Positions 17,436-25,780 of a DNA stretch of 64,000 nt are shown here, one piece after another (position 1 is the first letter of the stretch; the number at the start of each line of letters is the position of its first letter). Both the position numbers and the translations under genes were made by a program. The stretch is from Planococcus maritimus. Its GTDB lineage: Bacteria; Bacillota; Bacilli; Bacillales_A; Planococcaceae. Under the pieces are notes generated by a model, which saw only the letters and a list, made by a program, of their open reading frames with translations, did no database searches and was not told where the DNA came from. The stretch is taken from the NCBI RefSeq assembly GCF_001592825.1, contig NZ_LTZG01000001.1:186001-250000 (forward strand), in the 5' to 3' direction.

Positions 17436-18574
17436 TGTAACTCGGCCTTTTTCAGCAAACCTTCGTAAAGGGCTTCGTATTCGGCCAAAATTTTCTCTGA
17501 ACCGAAGCGTTGATTTGCGGTTTCCAAAGCCTTCACAGACATTTGCCCATGGAGTGCATCGTCTGTTAGGATGCGGATCGCTGCATCAGCTGCCGCATCG
17601 GTGTCGCCAAGCCCAACCAAAAAGCCATTTTCCCCTGATTCGATAATTTCTGGAATGCCGCCGATCCGTGTTCCGATGGCCGGCACACCACAAGCCATTG
17701 CCTCTAGCAAGACTAACCCAAAGGCTTCTTTTTCCGACATCAGTAATTTGACATCACTCATGCTGTAAAGCTCTGACAGGTTGTCGCGTTTGCCGAGAAA
17801 TAAGACTTCTTGTTCAATCTGGAGGTCTTTTACTTGTTGGTGGATGCCGCTCATTTCGGGCCCATCGCCGACTAGCAAGAGTTTTGCCCCGATCGCTTTT
17901 TGCACTTTCGCAAAAGTAGCAACGACGTCTTCCACACGCTTAACTTTGCGGAAATTCGAGACGTGGATCAACACTTTTTCGTGTGCCGGAATGCCCAGTT
18001 CCTGCTTTAATTTTACGGAATCATGCTTATGATACTCCCGTTCGTCAACAAAATTATGAACCGTTTCAATCTGTTTATCCGGCGCTATCATGTCATAGGT
18101 TTGTTGTTTCAAGGAATCCGAAACAGCCGTTACGATATCGGATTTCTCGATGCCGTAACGAATTGCATCTTTCAACGAACTGTCGGTGCCGAGTACTGTA
18201 ATATCGGTGCCATGCAATGTTGTGACAATGCCAATATCAGAACCTGCCATATCACGGCCCAATATCGCACAGACAGCATGAGGAATTGCATAATGAACGT
18301 GCAACAAATCCAATTCCTCATTTTTGATGACTTCAGCAATTTTCGTCGCCAGCGCAATGTCATACGGTGCATATTGAAATACCGAATAACTGTTAACGTC
18401 CACTTGGTGGCTAAAAATATTCGCATACAAGCCGTTTAGCCGAAACGGTGTGCTAGAAGTAATAAAGTGAATTTCATGGCCTTTTTCAGCCAGCATTTTT
18501 CCCAGTTCTGTCGCCACGACGCCAGATCCTCCGACGGTCGGGTAACAAGTAATCCCAATTTTCATTTTTCGCAA
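17432..18574 (-). CDS. bshA: Bacillithiol synthase step 1, GlcNAc-malate glycosyltransferase
   Basis: Transfers N-acetylglucosamine from UDP-GlcNAc to L-malate, the first step of bacillithiol synthesis. It is a GT4-fold enzyme: YPTVGGSGVVATELG near the N-terminus, HVHYAIPHA, LHGTDITVLG, and the donor-binding EAFGLVLLEAMACGVP. AGGAGG lies 7 bases before a TTG at 18574 that is in frame with the first ATG (18565), so I take the TTG as start (380 residues); the ATG gives 377. It follows mgsA and overlaps cca. The deacetylase gene bshB1, which separates mgsA and bshA in B. subtilis, is missing here. Confidence 0.94.
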   Translation of the reverse strand: MRKMKIGITCYPTVGGSGVVATELGKMLAEKGHEIHFITSSTPFRLNGLYANIFSHQVDVNSYSVFQYAPYDIALATKIAEVIKNEELDLLHVHYAIPHAVCAILGRDMAGSDIGIVTTLHGTDITVLGTDSSLKDAIRYGIEKSDIVTAVSDSLKQQTYDMIAPDKQIETVHNFVDEREYHKHDSVKLKQELGIPAHEKVLIHVSNFRKVKRVEDVVATFAKVQKAIGAKLLLVGDGPEMSGIHQQVKDLQIEQEVLFLGKRDNLSELYSMSDVKLLMSEKEAFGLVLLEAMACGVPAIGTRIGGIPEIIESGENGFLVGLGDTDAAADAAIRILTDDALHGQMSVKALETANQRFGSEKILAEYEALYEGLLKKAELQ

Positions 18575-18585
18575 ACTCTCTCCTC

Positions 18586-18990
18586 CTATTTCCGGCGGTC
18601 GCTCAAGAGCCGCCAATCGACCAAGCCATTTTCCAGGCCTTTTAAGAGGACTTCAGCTGTTCCCATATTGGTCGCAAGCGGAATTTGATAAACATCACAT
18701 AGACGGATCAAAGCCGTGACGTCCGGTTCATGCGGCTGGGCTGTCAGCGGATCGCGGAAAAAGATGATCATATCCATTTCATTTTGAGCGATCATCGCCC
18801 CGATCTGCTGGTCGCCGCCAAGCGGGCCGGATTGAAAGCGATGGACCGCTAAGCCTGTTCCCTCGACCAGACGGGAGCCTGTCGTACCTGTAGCATAGAG
18901 CTGATGCTTTGCCAAAATGGGCTTATAAGCTAACGCAAATTGTATCAAATCATCTTTTTTTCGGTCATGTGCCACCAATGCGATATTCAT
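18586..18990 (-). CDS. mgsA: Methylglyoxal synthase
   Basis: Converts dihydroxyacetone phosphate to methylglyoxal and phosphate, a bypass that relieves sugar phosphate stress. The 134-residue product has the family signature [23 protein letters not shown] with the catalytic Asp, [14 protein letters not shown] and the C-terminal NMGTAE. Start ATG at 18990; 18 bases separate it from dapB. Bacillithiol, whose first enzyme is encoded next, is used to detoxify methylglyoxal, which gives the pairing a metabolic sense. Confidence 0.97.
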   Translation of the reverse strand: MNIALVAHDRKKDDLIQFALAYKPILAKHQLYATGTTGSRLVEGTGLAVHRFQSGPLGGDQQIGAMIAQNEMDMIIFFRDPLTAQPHEPDVTALIRLCDVYQIPLATNMGTAEVLLKGLENGLVDWRLLSDRRK

Positions 18991-19008
18991 CCAATCGCCT
19001 CCATTATT

Positions 19009-19809
19009 TTAGCCAATGATATGTTCAAGGCCGTAAATTAATTCTTTGCGTTCCATTACTTCGCGAATTGACAAGCTGACACCTGACATGAATGAGCCGC
19101 GGTTAAACGAATCGTGGCGCAGCGTCAGCAATTGGCCATCACCGCCAAGCAATACTTGCTGATGCGCCACTAAGCCCGGAAGCCGGACACTATGGATGCG
19201 CATGCCTTCATAGTCTGCGCCGCGAGCGCCTTGCAAGGTCTCTTTTTCCTCAGGATGCCCTTGCTGATGGGCAGTGCGCGTTTCGCTCATCATATGTGCC
19301 GTTTTCATTGCGGTTCCTGAGGGCGCATCGAGTTTTTGGTCATGATGCATTTCGATGATCTCGACATCCGGCAAATATTTCGCCGCCTGCTCGGCAAATT
19401 TCATCATCAGGACCGCGCCTACGGCAAAGTTTGGCGCGATGATGCAGCCAAGCCCTGAAGTTTTCGAAAGCTCCGTTAACTCATGTAATTCTTCTGAAGA
19501 AAAACCAGTCGTTCCGACGACCGGACGGATGCCAAGCTGCAATGCTTGCTTCGTATGGGCATAGACATGCTCAGGTGTCGTCAAATCGACAAGGACATCA
19601 GGTGAATGGTGTTTGTGAAGTACTTCAAGGTCGGTGAAGACCGGCACTTGAAAGCTGTCAGGAAACAAGCCCGTCTCCGCTAAAGTCGCGCCAATGTCTT
19701 TATAATCCAGCGCAGCCACCAGTTCCATATCGGCATTTTTCATCACAGTATGTACAGCTTCTTTGCCCATTTTCCCGCGGGCTCCGGCAATTGCCACTTT
19801 TATTGTCAT
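19009..19809 (-). CDS. dapB: 4-hydroxy-tetrahydrodipicolinate reductase
   Basis: NAD(P)H-dependent step of the lysine and meso-diaminopimelate pathway that feeds peptidoglycan. The N-terminal Rossmann motif is VAIAGARGKMGKE. The catalytic EMHHDQKLDAPSGTA segment contains the His pair and lysine, and the C-terminal HDSFNRGSFMSGV stretch is typical. At 266 residues the length is normal. The ATG overlaps the ypjD stop by 4 bp. Confidence 0.97.
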   Translation of the reverse strand: MTIKVAIAGARGKMGKEAVHTVMKNADMELVAALDYKDIGATLAETGLFPDSFQVPVFTDLEVLHKHHSPDVLVDLTTPEHVYAHTKQALQLGIRPVVGTTGFSSEELHELTELSKTSGLGCIIAPNFAVGAVLMMKFAEQAAKYLPDVEIIEMHHDQKLDAPSGTAMKTAHMMSETRTAHQQGHPEEKETLQGARGADYEGMRIHSVRLPGLVAHQQVLLGGDGQLLTLRHDSFNRGSFMSGVSLSIREVMERKELIYGLEHIIG

Positions 19810-20150
19810 TGTTGTTCTTCCTTTCTGGTCCAGCGGTCTTTATCACGGGTACGGAATTTCTCCATCACGCCATCATGGGCTTGCTGTAGATCGATATCCA
19901 TGGAGTTGGCCATGCAAATCAAGACAAACAGCACATCGCCCATTTCTTCTTCAATGAGCTTTTCGGCTTCAGTGGCTTTTTTCTTTTTCGGCCCGTATAC
20001 ATGATTGACTTCCCGTGCCAATTCACCGAGTTCTTCTGTCATTCGCGCAAGCATTTCCATCGGCGCAAAATAGCCTTCTTTGAACTGCCCGATGTGGCGG
20101 TCCACTTCCTCTTGTAATTGTCTCATACTTTTTTCTGTATTCACTGTCAT
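19806..20150 (-). CDS. ypjD: MazG-like nucleotide pyrophosphohydrolase YpjD
   Basis: A 114-residue protein of the MazG/all-alpha NTP pyrophosphatase superfamily, which hydrolyses nucleoside triphosphates to monophosphates. The metal-binding pattern is visible as EELGELAREV followed by EEEMGDVLFVLI about 30 residues later. The C-terminus RTRDKDRWTRKEE matches YpjD of Bacillus. The start is uncertain: ATG at 20150 has GGAG only 4 bases upstream, while an in-frame GTG at 20144 has better spacing. First gene of the ypjD-dapB-mgsA-bshA-cca-birA operon. The physiological substrate is unknown. Confidence 0.88.
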   Translation of the reverse strand: MTVNTEKSMRQLQEEVDRHIGQFKEGYFAPMEMLARMTEELGELAREVNHVYGPKKKKATEAEKLIEEEMGDVLFVLICMANSMDIDLQQAHDGVMEKFRTRDKDRWTRKEEQQ

Positions 20151-20164
20151 CACACTCCAATCTA

Positions 20165-20193
20165 ATCGTAAAGAAAACAGGGGGTGTTGTCAA
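20165..20193 (-). promoter_or_regulatory. Promoter of the ypjD-dapB-mgsA-bshA-cca-birA operon
   Basis: On the minus strand TTGACA (20193-20188), 17-base spacer, TACGAT (20170-20165). Its -35 box overlaps the -35 box of the divergent ypjC promoter. Confidence 0.6.
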
Positions 20194-20215
20194 AAACGGC
20201 ATTATGGCAGATAAT
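20187..20215 (+). promoter_or_regulatory. Promoter of ypjC
   Basis: TTGTCA at 20187-20192, 17-base spacer, GATAAT at 20210-20215. A close match to the sigma-A consensus, 37 bases before the ypjC start. Confidence 0.65.
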
Positions 20216-20251
20216 ACAGAAGTTGTTGTCAAAAAAGGAGGTTGCTATTCC

Positions 20252-21115
20252 ATGAAAGATCTTCAGTTGAAAAATATCTTTTTTATCCTTCTCGGCTCCG
20301 CTATTTATAGTTTCGGCTTTGTTCATTTTAATATCCAAAACGAGCTCGGGGAAGGCGGATTTGCAGGACTTACCTTGATCCTCTATTTTCTTTGGAACTG
20401 GGATCCTGCGTTAATGAACCTCTTATTGAACATTCCTTTGTTCTTTATCGGTTGGAAGCTGCTCGGACGTAAAGTCTTCCTTTACACAATCATCGGCACG
20501 GTCGCTGTTTCCGCCTTTTTGAAAATCTTCCTCATCTACGAAGTTCAAATTCCGTTGCGTGATGATTTATTCCTTGCCGCTTTGTTTGCCGGCGTCTTCG
20601 TTGGCGTGGGGCTTGGCATCATTTTCCGTTACGGGGGCACAACCGGCGGAGTGGATATTATCGCCAGGCTGGTACAGAAATACTTCGGCTGGAGCATGGG
20701 CAAGACGATGTTCTTATTCGATGCACTGGTCATCATGCTGTCATGGCTGACTTTCCTCGATTACCGGTCCATGATGTATACCTTAGTGGCTGTCTTTGTC
20801 GGGGCACGCGTCATTGATTTCGTCCAGGAAGGAGCATATTCAGGCCGTGGCGCTTTGATTATCTCCAATTCGCAAGAAGAAATTGCCAGCCGCATCGCCA
20901 TCGAAATGGACCGCGGCATTACGATTCTTCGGGGCTATGGCCATTTCACTAAAGAAGAACGCGAAGTGTTGTATTGTGTCGTAGCACGCAATGAACTTGT
21001 ACGGCTAAAGAATATTGTTAACTCTGTCGACCCTCACGCATTTGTTTCATTGATTGAAGTACACGATGTTATGGGTGAAGGCTTCACGCTAGATGAACAA
21101 AAACAACCACTTTAA
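20252..21115 (+). CDS. ypjC: YitT family membrane protein (YpjC-like)
   Basis: Integral membrane protein of 287 residues with the YitT arrangement: about six hydrophobic helices between residues 5 and 180 (GSAIYSFGFVHF, GGTTGGVDIIARL and others), then a C-terminal cytoplasmic DUF2179 domain (about 195-280, with GRGALIISN and GRGITILRGYG-like segments). Transport substrate unknown. I chose ATG 20252 because AAGGAGG is 10 bases upstream; the frame is open back to 20204 across the -10 box. It is a single-gene plus-strand unit, with a strong terminator directly after it. Confidence 0.88.
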   Translation: MKDLQLKNIFFILLGSAIYSFGFVHFNIQNELGEGGFAGLTLILYFLWNWDPALMNLLLNIPLFFIGWKLLGRKVFLYTIIGTVAVSAFLKIFLIYEVQIPLRDDLFLAALFAGVFVGVGLGIIFRYGGTTGGVDIIARLVQKYFGWSMGKTMFLFDALVIMLSWLTFLDYRSMMYTLVAVFVGARVIDFVQEGAYSGRGALIISNSQEEIASRIAIEMDRGITILRGYGHFTKEEREVLYCVVARNELVRLKNIVNSVDPHAFVSLIEVHDVMGEGFTLDEQKQPL

Positions 21116-21125
21116 CCATATATAA

Positions 21126-21166
21126 AAAACGGGCGGGAAAAGCAAATGCTTTTCCCGCCCGTTTAC
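21126..21166. terminator. Bidirectional terminator between ypjC and the yugP-like gene
   Basis: A long stem ACGGGCGGGAAAAGC / GCTTTTCCCGCCCGT with a 4-base loop, arms 21129-21143 and 21148-21162. The minus strand has TTTTTT after it, the plus strand TTTACTTT. It serves both convergent genes. Confidence 0.9.
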
Positions 21167-21170
21167 TTTG

Positions 21171-21854
21171 TTATGAACGATCCATGCTTGTGTAGATCAA
21201 TACTAGACGAGCAAGTTCAATGACCGCAACTGCAGTCGCTGCTACATAAGTCATCGCTGCTGCGTTCAATACTTTTTTCGCGTGTCGTTCTTCATCGTTG
21301 CGGATGACATTATGCGATAACAGCTGATCCATCGCGCGGTTCGAAGCGTTAAACTCGACCGGCAAAGTGACCAATTGGAACAATACGCCGACGGCAAGAA
21401 GCGCGATACCGATCAACATGGCTCCACTAATGTTTGCGAAAATACCGATCATGATGAATACCCACGACATATTCGAAGAAATATTAACCATCGGCACAAG
21501 GCGGTGACGGAAACGCAGGAACGAATAATCCGTCGCGTCTTGGATGGCGTGTCCTACTTCATGCGCTGCAACCGCAGTACCGGCTACCGATGGTTCGTGG
21601 TAGTTATGGCTGCTGAGTGCAACGGTTTTCGTCATCGGGTTGTAATGGTCGCTAAGCATGCCACGGCTTTCAACAACTTTGACATTGCTCAGGCCGTTCT
21701 GATCAAGAATGATGCGAGCCACTTCGGCTCCTGTATGGCCGGAAGTCGACCGGACTTTGGAATATTTTTTATATGTGCTTTTCAATTTCATTTGAGCCCA
21801 AATCGGCACAATCAACAAGACGATAAAATAAACTATATAGCCGCCCAATCCCAT
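21171..21854 (-). CDS. YugP-type membrane zinc metallopeptidase
   Basis: Predicted neutral zinc protease of the YugP family. It has an N-terminal membrane helix, then the zinc motif HEVGH in AAHEVGHAIQD (about residue 108), followed by three further hydrophobic segments and the FNASNRAMDQL stretch that supplies the third ligand in this family. I take ATG at 21854 (227 residues); a TTG at 21866 sits too close to GAGAGG. In B. subtilis yugP lies elsewhere in the genome, so its place between ypjC and ypjA is a local difference. Substrate unknown. Confidence 0.88.
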   Translation of the reverse strand: MGLGGYIVYFIVLLIVPIWAQMKLKSTYKKYSKVRSTSGHTGAEVARIILDQNGLSNVKVVESRGMLSDHYNPMTKTVALSSHNYHEPSVAGTAVAAHEVGHAIQDATDYSFLRFRHRLVPMVNISSNMSWVFIMIGIFANISGAMLIGIALLAVGVLFQLVTLPVEFNASNRAMDQLLSHNVIRNDEERHAKKVLNAAAMTYVAATAVAVIELARLVLIYTSMDRS

Positions 21855-21917
21855 TTTAATGATCAACCTCTCTTTGTGTTTCTATATGTCTATTTTACTT
21901 GTTTTTCTGACTTTTGG

Positions 21918-22526
21918 TCAACTGATACGGCGCGTCTCCAAGTGGCGGTTTTGTGACGCCGTGAACCAAGCGAACGCGATGCAGGCAATCGACAGCCAAA
22001 ACGTGAAATAGCCAATTGCTGCACTGAACTCACTTAAGCTCGAGTAGATGGGCATTTGCCCGAAGACATAATCGATGACATCGTTATGTAAAGTCCAAAT
22101 GGCCGTTAGCGCAACCGACACAAACCCAAAGCGGTAATGCTCAAAGTAGAGCACGGCTTGCAGCGCCATAGCGAAATGCGACAACACGAGCATCCAGCCG
22201 AGCCAGCCGATAGATCCGGTTTGCAAAAGCGTGAGCAGATTCATAACCACTGCCCATAAGCCATATTTAATCAATGTGACAAAAGCGAGCGCTTCAATCA
22301 GCGGGCTGTGCTTGCCGATGAGCCATAGTCCGAGAACAATCGTGAAAAACAAACTCGCGGTCGGGCTATCCGGCACGAAGATGAGAAATATCGGTTCGGT
22401 GATGCGCAGTTGCCAGCCGTACCAGATGTATCCATAAATCGTTCCCCCTAAATTGACGAAGAACAACAGCATCAAAAACGGGCGGAACATTAGCCAAGCC
22501 GAAATTTTTGCAGTGAATTCCACCAT
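21918..22526 (-). CDS. ypjA: YpjA, DUF1405 integral membrane protein
   Basis: Membrane protein of 202 residues with about six hydrophobic segments spread over the whole length and short charged loops. It matches YpjA, which lies downstream of qcrABC in Bacillus. Function unknown; an association with the cytochrome bc complex is suggested only by position. In B. subtilis ypjB follows; that gene is absent here. Confidence 0.8.
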   Translation of the reverse strand: MVEFTAKISAWLMFRPFLMLLFFVNLGGTIYGYIWYGWQLRITEPIFLIFVPDSPTASLFFTIVLGLWLIGKHSPLIEALAFVTLIKYGLWAVVMNLLTLLQTGSIGWLGWMLVLSHFAMALQAVLYFEHYRFGFVSVALTAIWTLHNDVIDYVFGQMPIYSSLSEFSAAIGYFTFWLSIACIAFAWFTASQNRHLETRRIS

Positions 22527-22547
22527 CCAATCTTCCTTTCCTGTGCA

Positions 22548-22579
22548 GAAAAAAAGAGCCGGTTTCCCGGCTCTTTTTC
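22548..22579. terminator. Terminator after qcrABC
   Basis: Stem AGAGCCGG, loop of 4, CCGGCTCT at 22555-22574 with A and T runs on both sides. On the minus strand it ends the qcr transcript 12 bases after the qcrC stop, before ypjA. Confidence 0.88.
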
Positions 22580-22586
22580 TGTAAGT

Positions 22587-23369
22587 TTATTCAGCTTCAA
22601 GTCCAGCGATGAACTCTGTCATAACTTGAAGATCTTCGTCCGTACCATCCCAAGAAGGAGGCATAACTTGCGCTCCGTCTTTTTCGATACCGTTCACAGC
22701 GATTTCAGCGATCTCTTCTGCTGACAAGCCGGTTCCGATCAAGGTCGGTCCGACTGCCCCTTCCAAGTTATCGCCGTGGCAGCTAATACACGCGGCGCCT
22801 GAATAGATTTCATATCCAGGGTCTGCTGTATCAATTTCCACTTCTTCCGTGATTTCCCCTTGGCGAGCCGCTGCTTCCCAGTCATGGTTAGCGACGGATT
22901 CCCACGTCAAGAAGACGATCGACGCGATGGCCAAAAGCATAAAGCCAGTCGGCAATGGACGTTTTGACGGACGGCGTTCCGGTCCACGGTCAAGGAACGG
23001 TGCAAGCATCAAAGCTCCGAACGCAAGGCCCGGAATGATGATTGCTCCGACGACGTTAAACGGACCCGAAGCAAATTCATATTTCAATAATTGGTATAAG
23101 AACAAGAAATACCAGTCTGGCAATGGAATATATGCCGTGTCTGTCGGGTCAGCCTGGCCTTCAAGAGGCGAAGGATGAGCCACAGTTAAGAGCAAATAAC
23201 CAATTAGGAAGACAGAACCGATCATCCATTCTTTTAGAAGGAAGTTCGGCCAAAAGGCTTCTGTTTTGCCAGGATATTCGGAGTAATCTTTCGGGATATT
23301 CGGCTTCCGAAACTCTTTGCTCGGAACGCGTGAATCCCCTACAAATTTCATCCCTTTTCCGCGATGCAT
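22587..23369 (-). CDS. qcrC: Menaquinol:cytochrome c reductase, cytochrome b/c subunit
   Basis: Third subunit of the bc complex: a fusion of the C-terminal half of cytochrome b with a cytochrome c domain, as in Bacillus. Helices lie at about 45-65, 100-125 and 150-170, with PDWYFLFLYQLLKYEF holding the quinol-site PDWY motif. The haem c motif CISCH is near residue 200 and the likely methionine ligand is in AQVMPPSWDG. ATG follows AAGGAGGGG. At 260 residues it is close to the B. subtilis length. Confidence 0.96.
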   Translation of the reverse strand: MHRGKGMKFVGDSRVPSKEFRKPNIPKDYSEYPGKTEAFWPNFLLKEWMIGSVFLIGYLLLTVAHPSPLEGQADPTDTAYIPLPDWYFLFLYQLLKYEFASGPFNVVGAIIIPGLAFGALMLAPFLDRGPERRPSKRPLPTGFMLLAIASIVFLTWESVANHDWEAAARQGEITEEVEIDTADPGYEIYSGAACISCHGDNLEGAVGPTLIGTGLSAEEIAEIAVNGIEKDGAQVMPPSWDGTDEDLQVMTEFIAGLEAE

Positions 23370-23405
23370 AGTGTCCCCTCCTTAAAATCCTTGGTCAAGG
23401 ATGAA

Positions 23406-24080
23406 TTACAATGGTCCTGAAATACCTTGTCTTCTGATCATGATAAAGTGTGCTGCGAGCAACCCAAGCAAAGCAGCAGGCAAGAAGAAGACGTGGATCG
23501 CGAAGAAGCGTGTCAAAGTTTGTGCCCCGAGAATTGTTGAATCCCCAGCAAGCAAAATTTTGATCGTATCGCCGATCACGGGTACAGAAGCTGCAATTTC
23601 AATCCCAACTTTTGTTGCAAACAATGCTTTCATATCCCATGGAAGCAAGTAACCTGTGAAAGATAGGCCGAGGATTACGCCAAATAGCATAACACCGACT
23701 ACCCAGTTGAGCTCACGAGGTTTTTTATAAGACCCTGTGAAGAATACACGCAGCGTATGAAGAAATATCATAACGACTACTAAAGAAGCTCCCCAGTGGT
23801 GCATCCCGCGCACGATTTCCCCAAAAGCGACTTCATTCTGGAGATAATAAACCGACTGCCAAGCATTTTCAATATCCGGCACATAATACATTGTAAGGAA
23901 CATGCCAGATAAGATTTGGATGACTGTGATGAAGAATGTCAGTCCTCCGAAGCAATAGACAAATGCTGAAAAGTGGTGTGCGGGGTTAACGTGTTCCGGT
24001 ACTTCATGGTCTGCAATATCGCGCCAGATCGGCGTGATGTCCAATCGCTCATCTACCCAATCATATAACTTGTTTAGCAC
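23406..24080 (-). CDS. qcrB: Menaquinol:cytochrome c reductase, cytochrome b subunit
   Basis: N-terminal, b6-like half of cytochrome b, 224 residues, with four transmembrane helices. Haem-ligand histidines are visible in GMHHWGASLVVVMIFLHTLRVFF and in RFFAIHVFFLP / LLAAHFIMIRR. The family motif FTGYLLPWDMKALFAT is intact. The start is GTG at 24080 with GGGGG about 10 bases upstream. It lies between qcrA and qcrC in the usual order. Confidence 0.97.
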   Translation of the reverse strand: MLNKLYDWVDERLDITPIWRDIADHEVPEHVNPAHHFSAFVYCFGGLTFFITVIQILSGMFLTMYYVPDIENAWQSVYYLQNEVAFGEIVRGMHHWGASLVVVMIFLHTLRVFFTGSYKKPRELNWVVGVMLFGVILGLSFTGYLLPWDMKALFATKVGIEIAASVPVIGDTIKILLAGDSTILGAQTLTRFFAIHVFFLPAALLGLLAAHFIMIRRQGISGPL

Positions 24081-24101
24081 TGGTGTCGTACCCCCTAACT
24101 A

Positions 24102-24605
24102 TTAAACTAAAGTGTTTTCTCTTACTGCTCCGATGGCTACAAAACCATCTTGTTCTTTGACTTGATACTCATCGAGTGGTCCAAGCGGTGGTGTACCTGC
24201 GATGTTCTGGCCATTTTTTTCATAACGGCCGGCGTGGCAAGGGCAGAAGAACTGTGTCGGGTAATCTGGACTCCCTGCCCAGTTCACTGTACATCCCAAG
24301 TGTTTACAAACTGGTGAAAGGGCGATTAGTTTGTCGCCTTCTTTGTAAACCCATGCTGAATTCGTGACTTCAGATGTATACCATGCGTCTACTTGTTCAA
24401 ATGTAAAGTCGACACGTACAGGCTCTTCTGTGATATCGGCAACAGCTTGGTCGGTCAAAACAAAATCACCGCCGTCATGTTGCTGCAGAATTGGATCGAC
24501 TGCGAAGCGCACCATCGGCATAAGCATCCCTGCTGCCATGAAACCACCTACACCAGTCAGTGTGTAACCTAAAAATTGGCGTCGTGATACACGATTATTA
24601 CTCAT
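24102..24605 (-). CDS. qcrA: Menaquinol:cytochrome c reductase, Rieske iron-sulphur subunit
   Basis: A 167-residue Rieske protein. The N-terminus has a twin-arginine export motif (SRRQFLG) and a membrane anchor (about 15-35). The 2Fe-2S ligands are in CKHLGC and CPCHAGRY, with the Pro loop GTPPLGPLDEY after them. I chose ATG at 24605 because GAGGGGGG lies 6 bases upstream; an upstream extension to 24653 has no site. First gene of qcrABC, with its own promoter. Confidence 0.96.
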   Translation of the reverse strand: MSNNRVSRRQFLGYTLTGVGGFMAAGMLMPMVRFAVDPILQQHDGGDFVLTDQAVADITEEPVRVDFTFEQVDAWYTSEVTNSAWVYKEGDKLIALSPVCKHLGCTVNWAGSPDYPTQFFCPCHAGRYEKNGQNIAGTPPLGPLDEYQVKEQDGFVAIGAVRENTLV

Positions 24606-24679
24606 TCTTTTCCCCCCTCTAACATTCAAGGTCAGTCCAAAGGACATACTCATTCAAATATAATTACTAGGACAACCTA

Positions 24680-24708
24680 ATGATATATCAATCAAAACTT
24701 AAGGTCAA
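24680..24708 (-). promoter_or_regulatory. Promoter of qcrABC
   Basis: TTGACC (24708-24703), 17-base spacer, TATCAT (24685-24680). It lies after the ypiF stop and about 75 bases before qcrA, so the bc complex has its own promoter. Confidence 0.65.
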
Positions 24709-24745
24709 TATTGCATTCCGTCTATTGCAACAGTTTGTGAACATT

Positions 24746-25198
24746 TCATGAATGATGTGTCCATTCCTTTGTAAACAGTGGCAACACTTGGCGCAACTGG
24801 TCTTCCATGACCGATTTTTTGAAAGATTGGTCCATATCCCCTGTCGGAATGGCCGGCAGCCACAGGACATTTTCCAATTCCTCAATCGAGCGCCATTTCG
24901 GATCGGTCGTCAAGTAGAAAACGTGCTTGAATGCCGTTTCCGACAGCTCTTCTTTTAATTGCTGGCCAAGCTGTGACCGGTCTGCGGCACGAGCATAAGA
25001 AATAGGCGGAAGCAATAGGATCCGCCCTTTGAATTGCTTTTCCAATATAACAGTTAAGGATTGTAAATATTCAGATGCCCCTGCGCTCGCTTTCATGCCA
25101 GCATCGGTTAGGTCCAATTCGATCAGCGGAACGACCGCTGTGTCGACATACTCTTTTTGTCCTGCATATAAATCGATGTCTTTGCTATTAAAATGCAT
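24746..25198 (-). CDS. ypiF: YpiF, DUF2487 protein
   Basis: Cytoplasmic protein of 150 residues, the YpiF of Bacillus by position (between ypiB and qcrA) and by character. Function unknown. The sequence alternates strands and helices (VPLIELDLT, GRILLLPPISYA, HVFYLTTDP, NVLWLPAIP), suggesting a small alpha/beta fold. The start is ATG 25198 with GGAG about 13 bases upstream; a GTG at 25210 is adjacent to the same GGAG and less likely. The ypiB stop lies within a few bases, so the two genes are co-translated. Confidence 0.75.
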   Translation of the reverse strand: MHFNSKDIDLYAGQKEYVDTAVVPLIELDLTDAGMKASAGASEYLQSLTVILEKQFKGRILLLPPISYARAADRSQLGQQLKEELSETAFKHVFYLTTDPKWRSIEELENVLWLPAIPTGDMDQSFKKSVMEDQLRQVLPLFTKEWTHHS

Positions 25199-25202
25199 GT
25201 AT

Positions 25203-25766
25203 TCAGTCACTCTCCATTTTTTTCGCCGATTTCACAACAGACAGCAAGGCAGATAATTCGAAAAATCGTTCTTTATCTCCCGCGTCCAGTGCTTCATCGA
25301 TTTTTTTGAGGATCGTTTCTTCTTGGTAAGATGATAGACTTTCATTCAAAACTTGTTCTGCCAACAGGCGGTCCTGTTCACTGACCAAAGCTCCTTTTGG
25401 CATATGCGGATTTTCCTCGAGCACCGCCAGATAAAGCGACGCCGGCGGAATACTTGGGAAGTTCAACTGGATATACAAAGGCTCATCCGGATGAAGCCTG
25501 AGGTCGTGAAACGACTTTTCTGCGTCGGCTGTCATCAACTTGCCTTTATAAAATTGGAACGGGATTTGCTTGGATTCAGTCGTCGACATGACCATGGCAC
25601 GGGGACAATAATGCGCCTCTTCCACAAAATGCGTTTTCTCCAGCAATTCGTCATTGCTTAATAAATAATTGAGAATCCAAATGCATTCACGCCTTTTCAT
25701 CTTATAGGATCCGAGGAACCAGCGGACAAATTGTTTTTTCTCCCCTACAGAAACAGATGCAGTCAT
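25203..25766 (-). CDS. ypiB: YpiB, UPF0302 family protein
   Basis: Protein of 187 residues from the UPF0302 (YpiB) family. It is soluble, with the conserved N-terminal block QFVRWFLGSYKMKRRECIWILNYL and a C-terminal IDEAL-like stretch (KIDEALDAGDKERFFEL), a motif found at the end of several Bacillales regulatory proteins. Function unknown. ATG at 25766 follows GGGGGAG. It overlaps nothing but begins 15 bases after ypiA ends. Confidence 0.82.
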   Translation of the reverse strand: MTASVSVGEKKQFVRWFLGSYKMKRRECIWILNYLLSNDELLEKTHFVEEAHYCPRAMVMSTTESKQIPFQFYKGKLMTADAEKSFHDLRLHPDEPLYIQLNFPSIPPASLYLAVLEENPHMPKGALVSEQDRLLAEQVLNESLSSYQEETILKKIDEALDAGDKERFFELSALLSVVKSAKKMESD

Positions 25767-25780
25767 ATCGTCTCCCCCTT

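Noticed and set aside
21375..21956. Plus-strand open frame of 193 codons
   Set aside because: It lies antisense to the metallopeptidase gene, which has clear HEVGH and membrane segments, and lacks a ribosome site.
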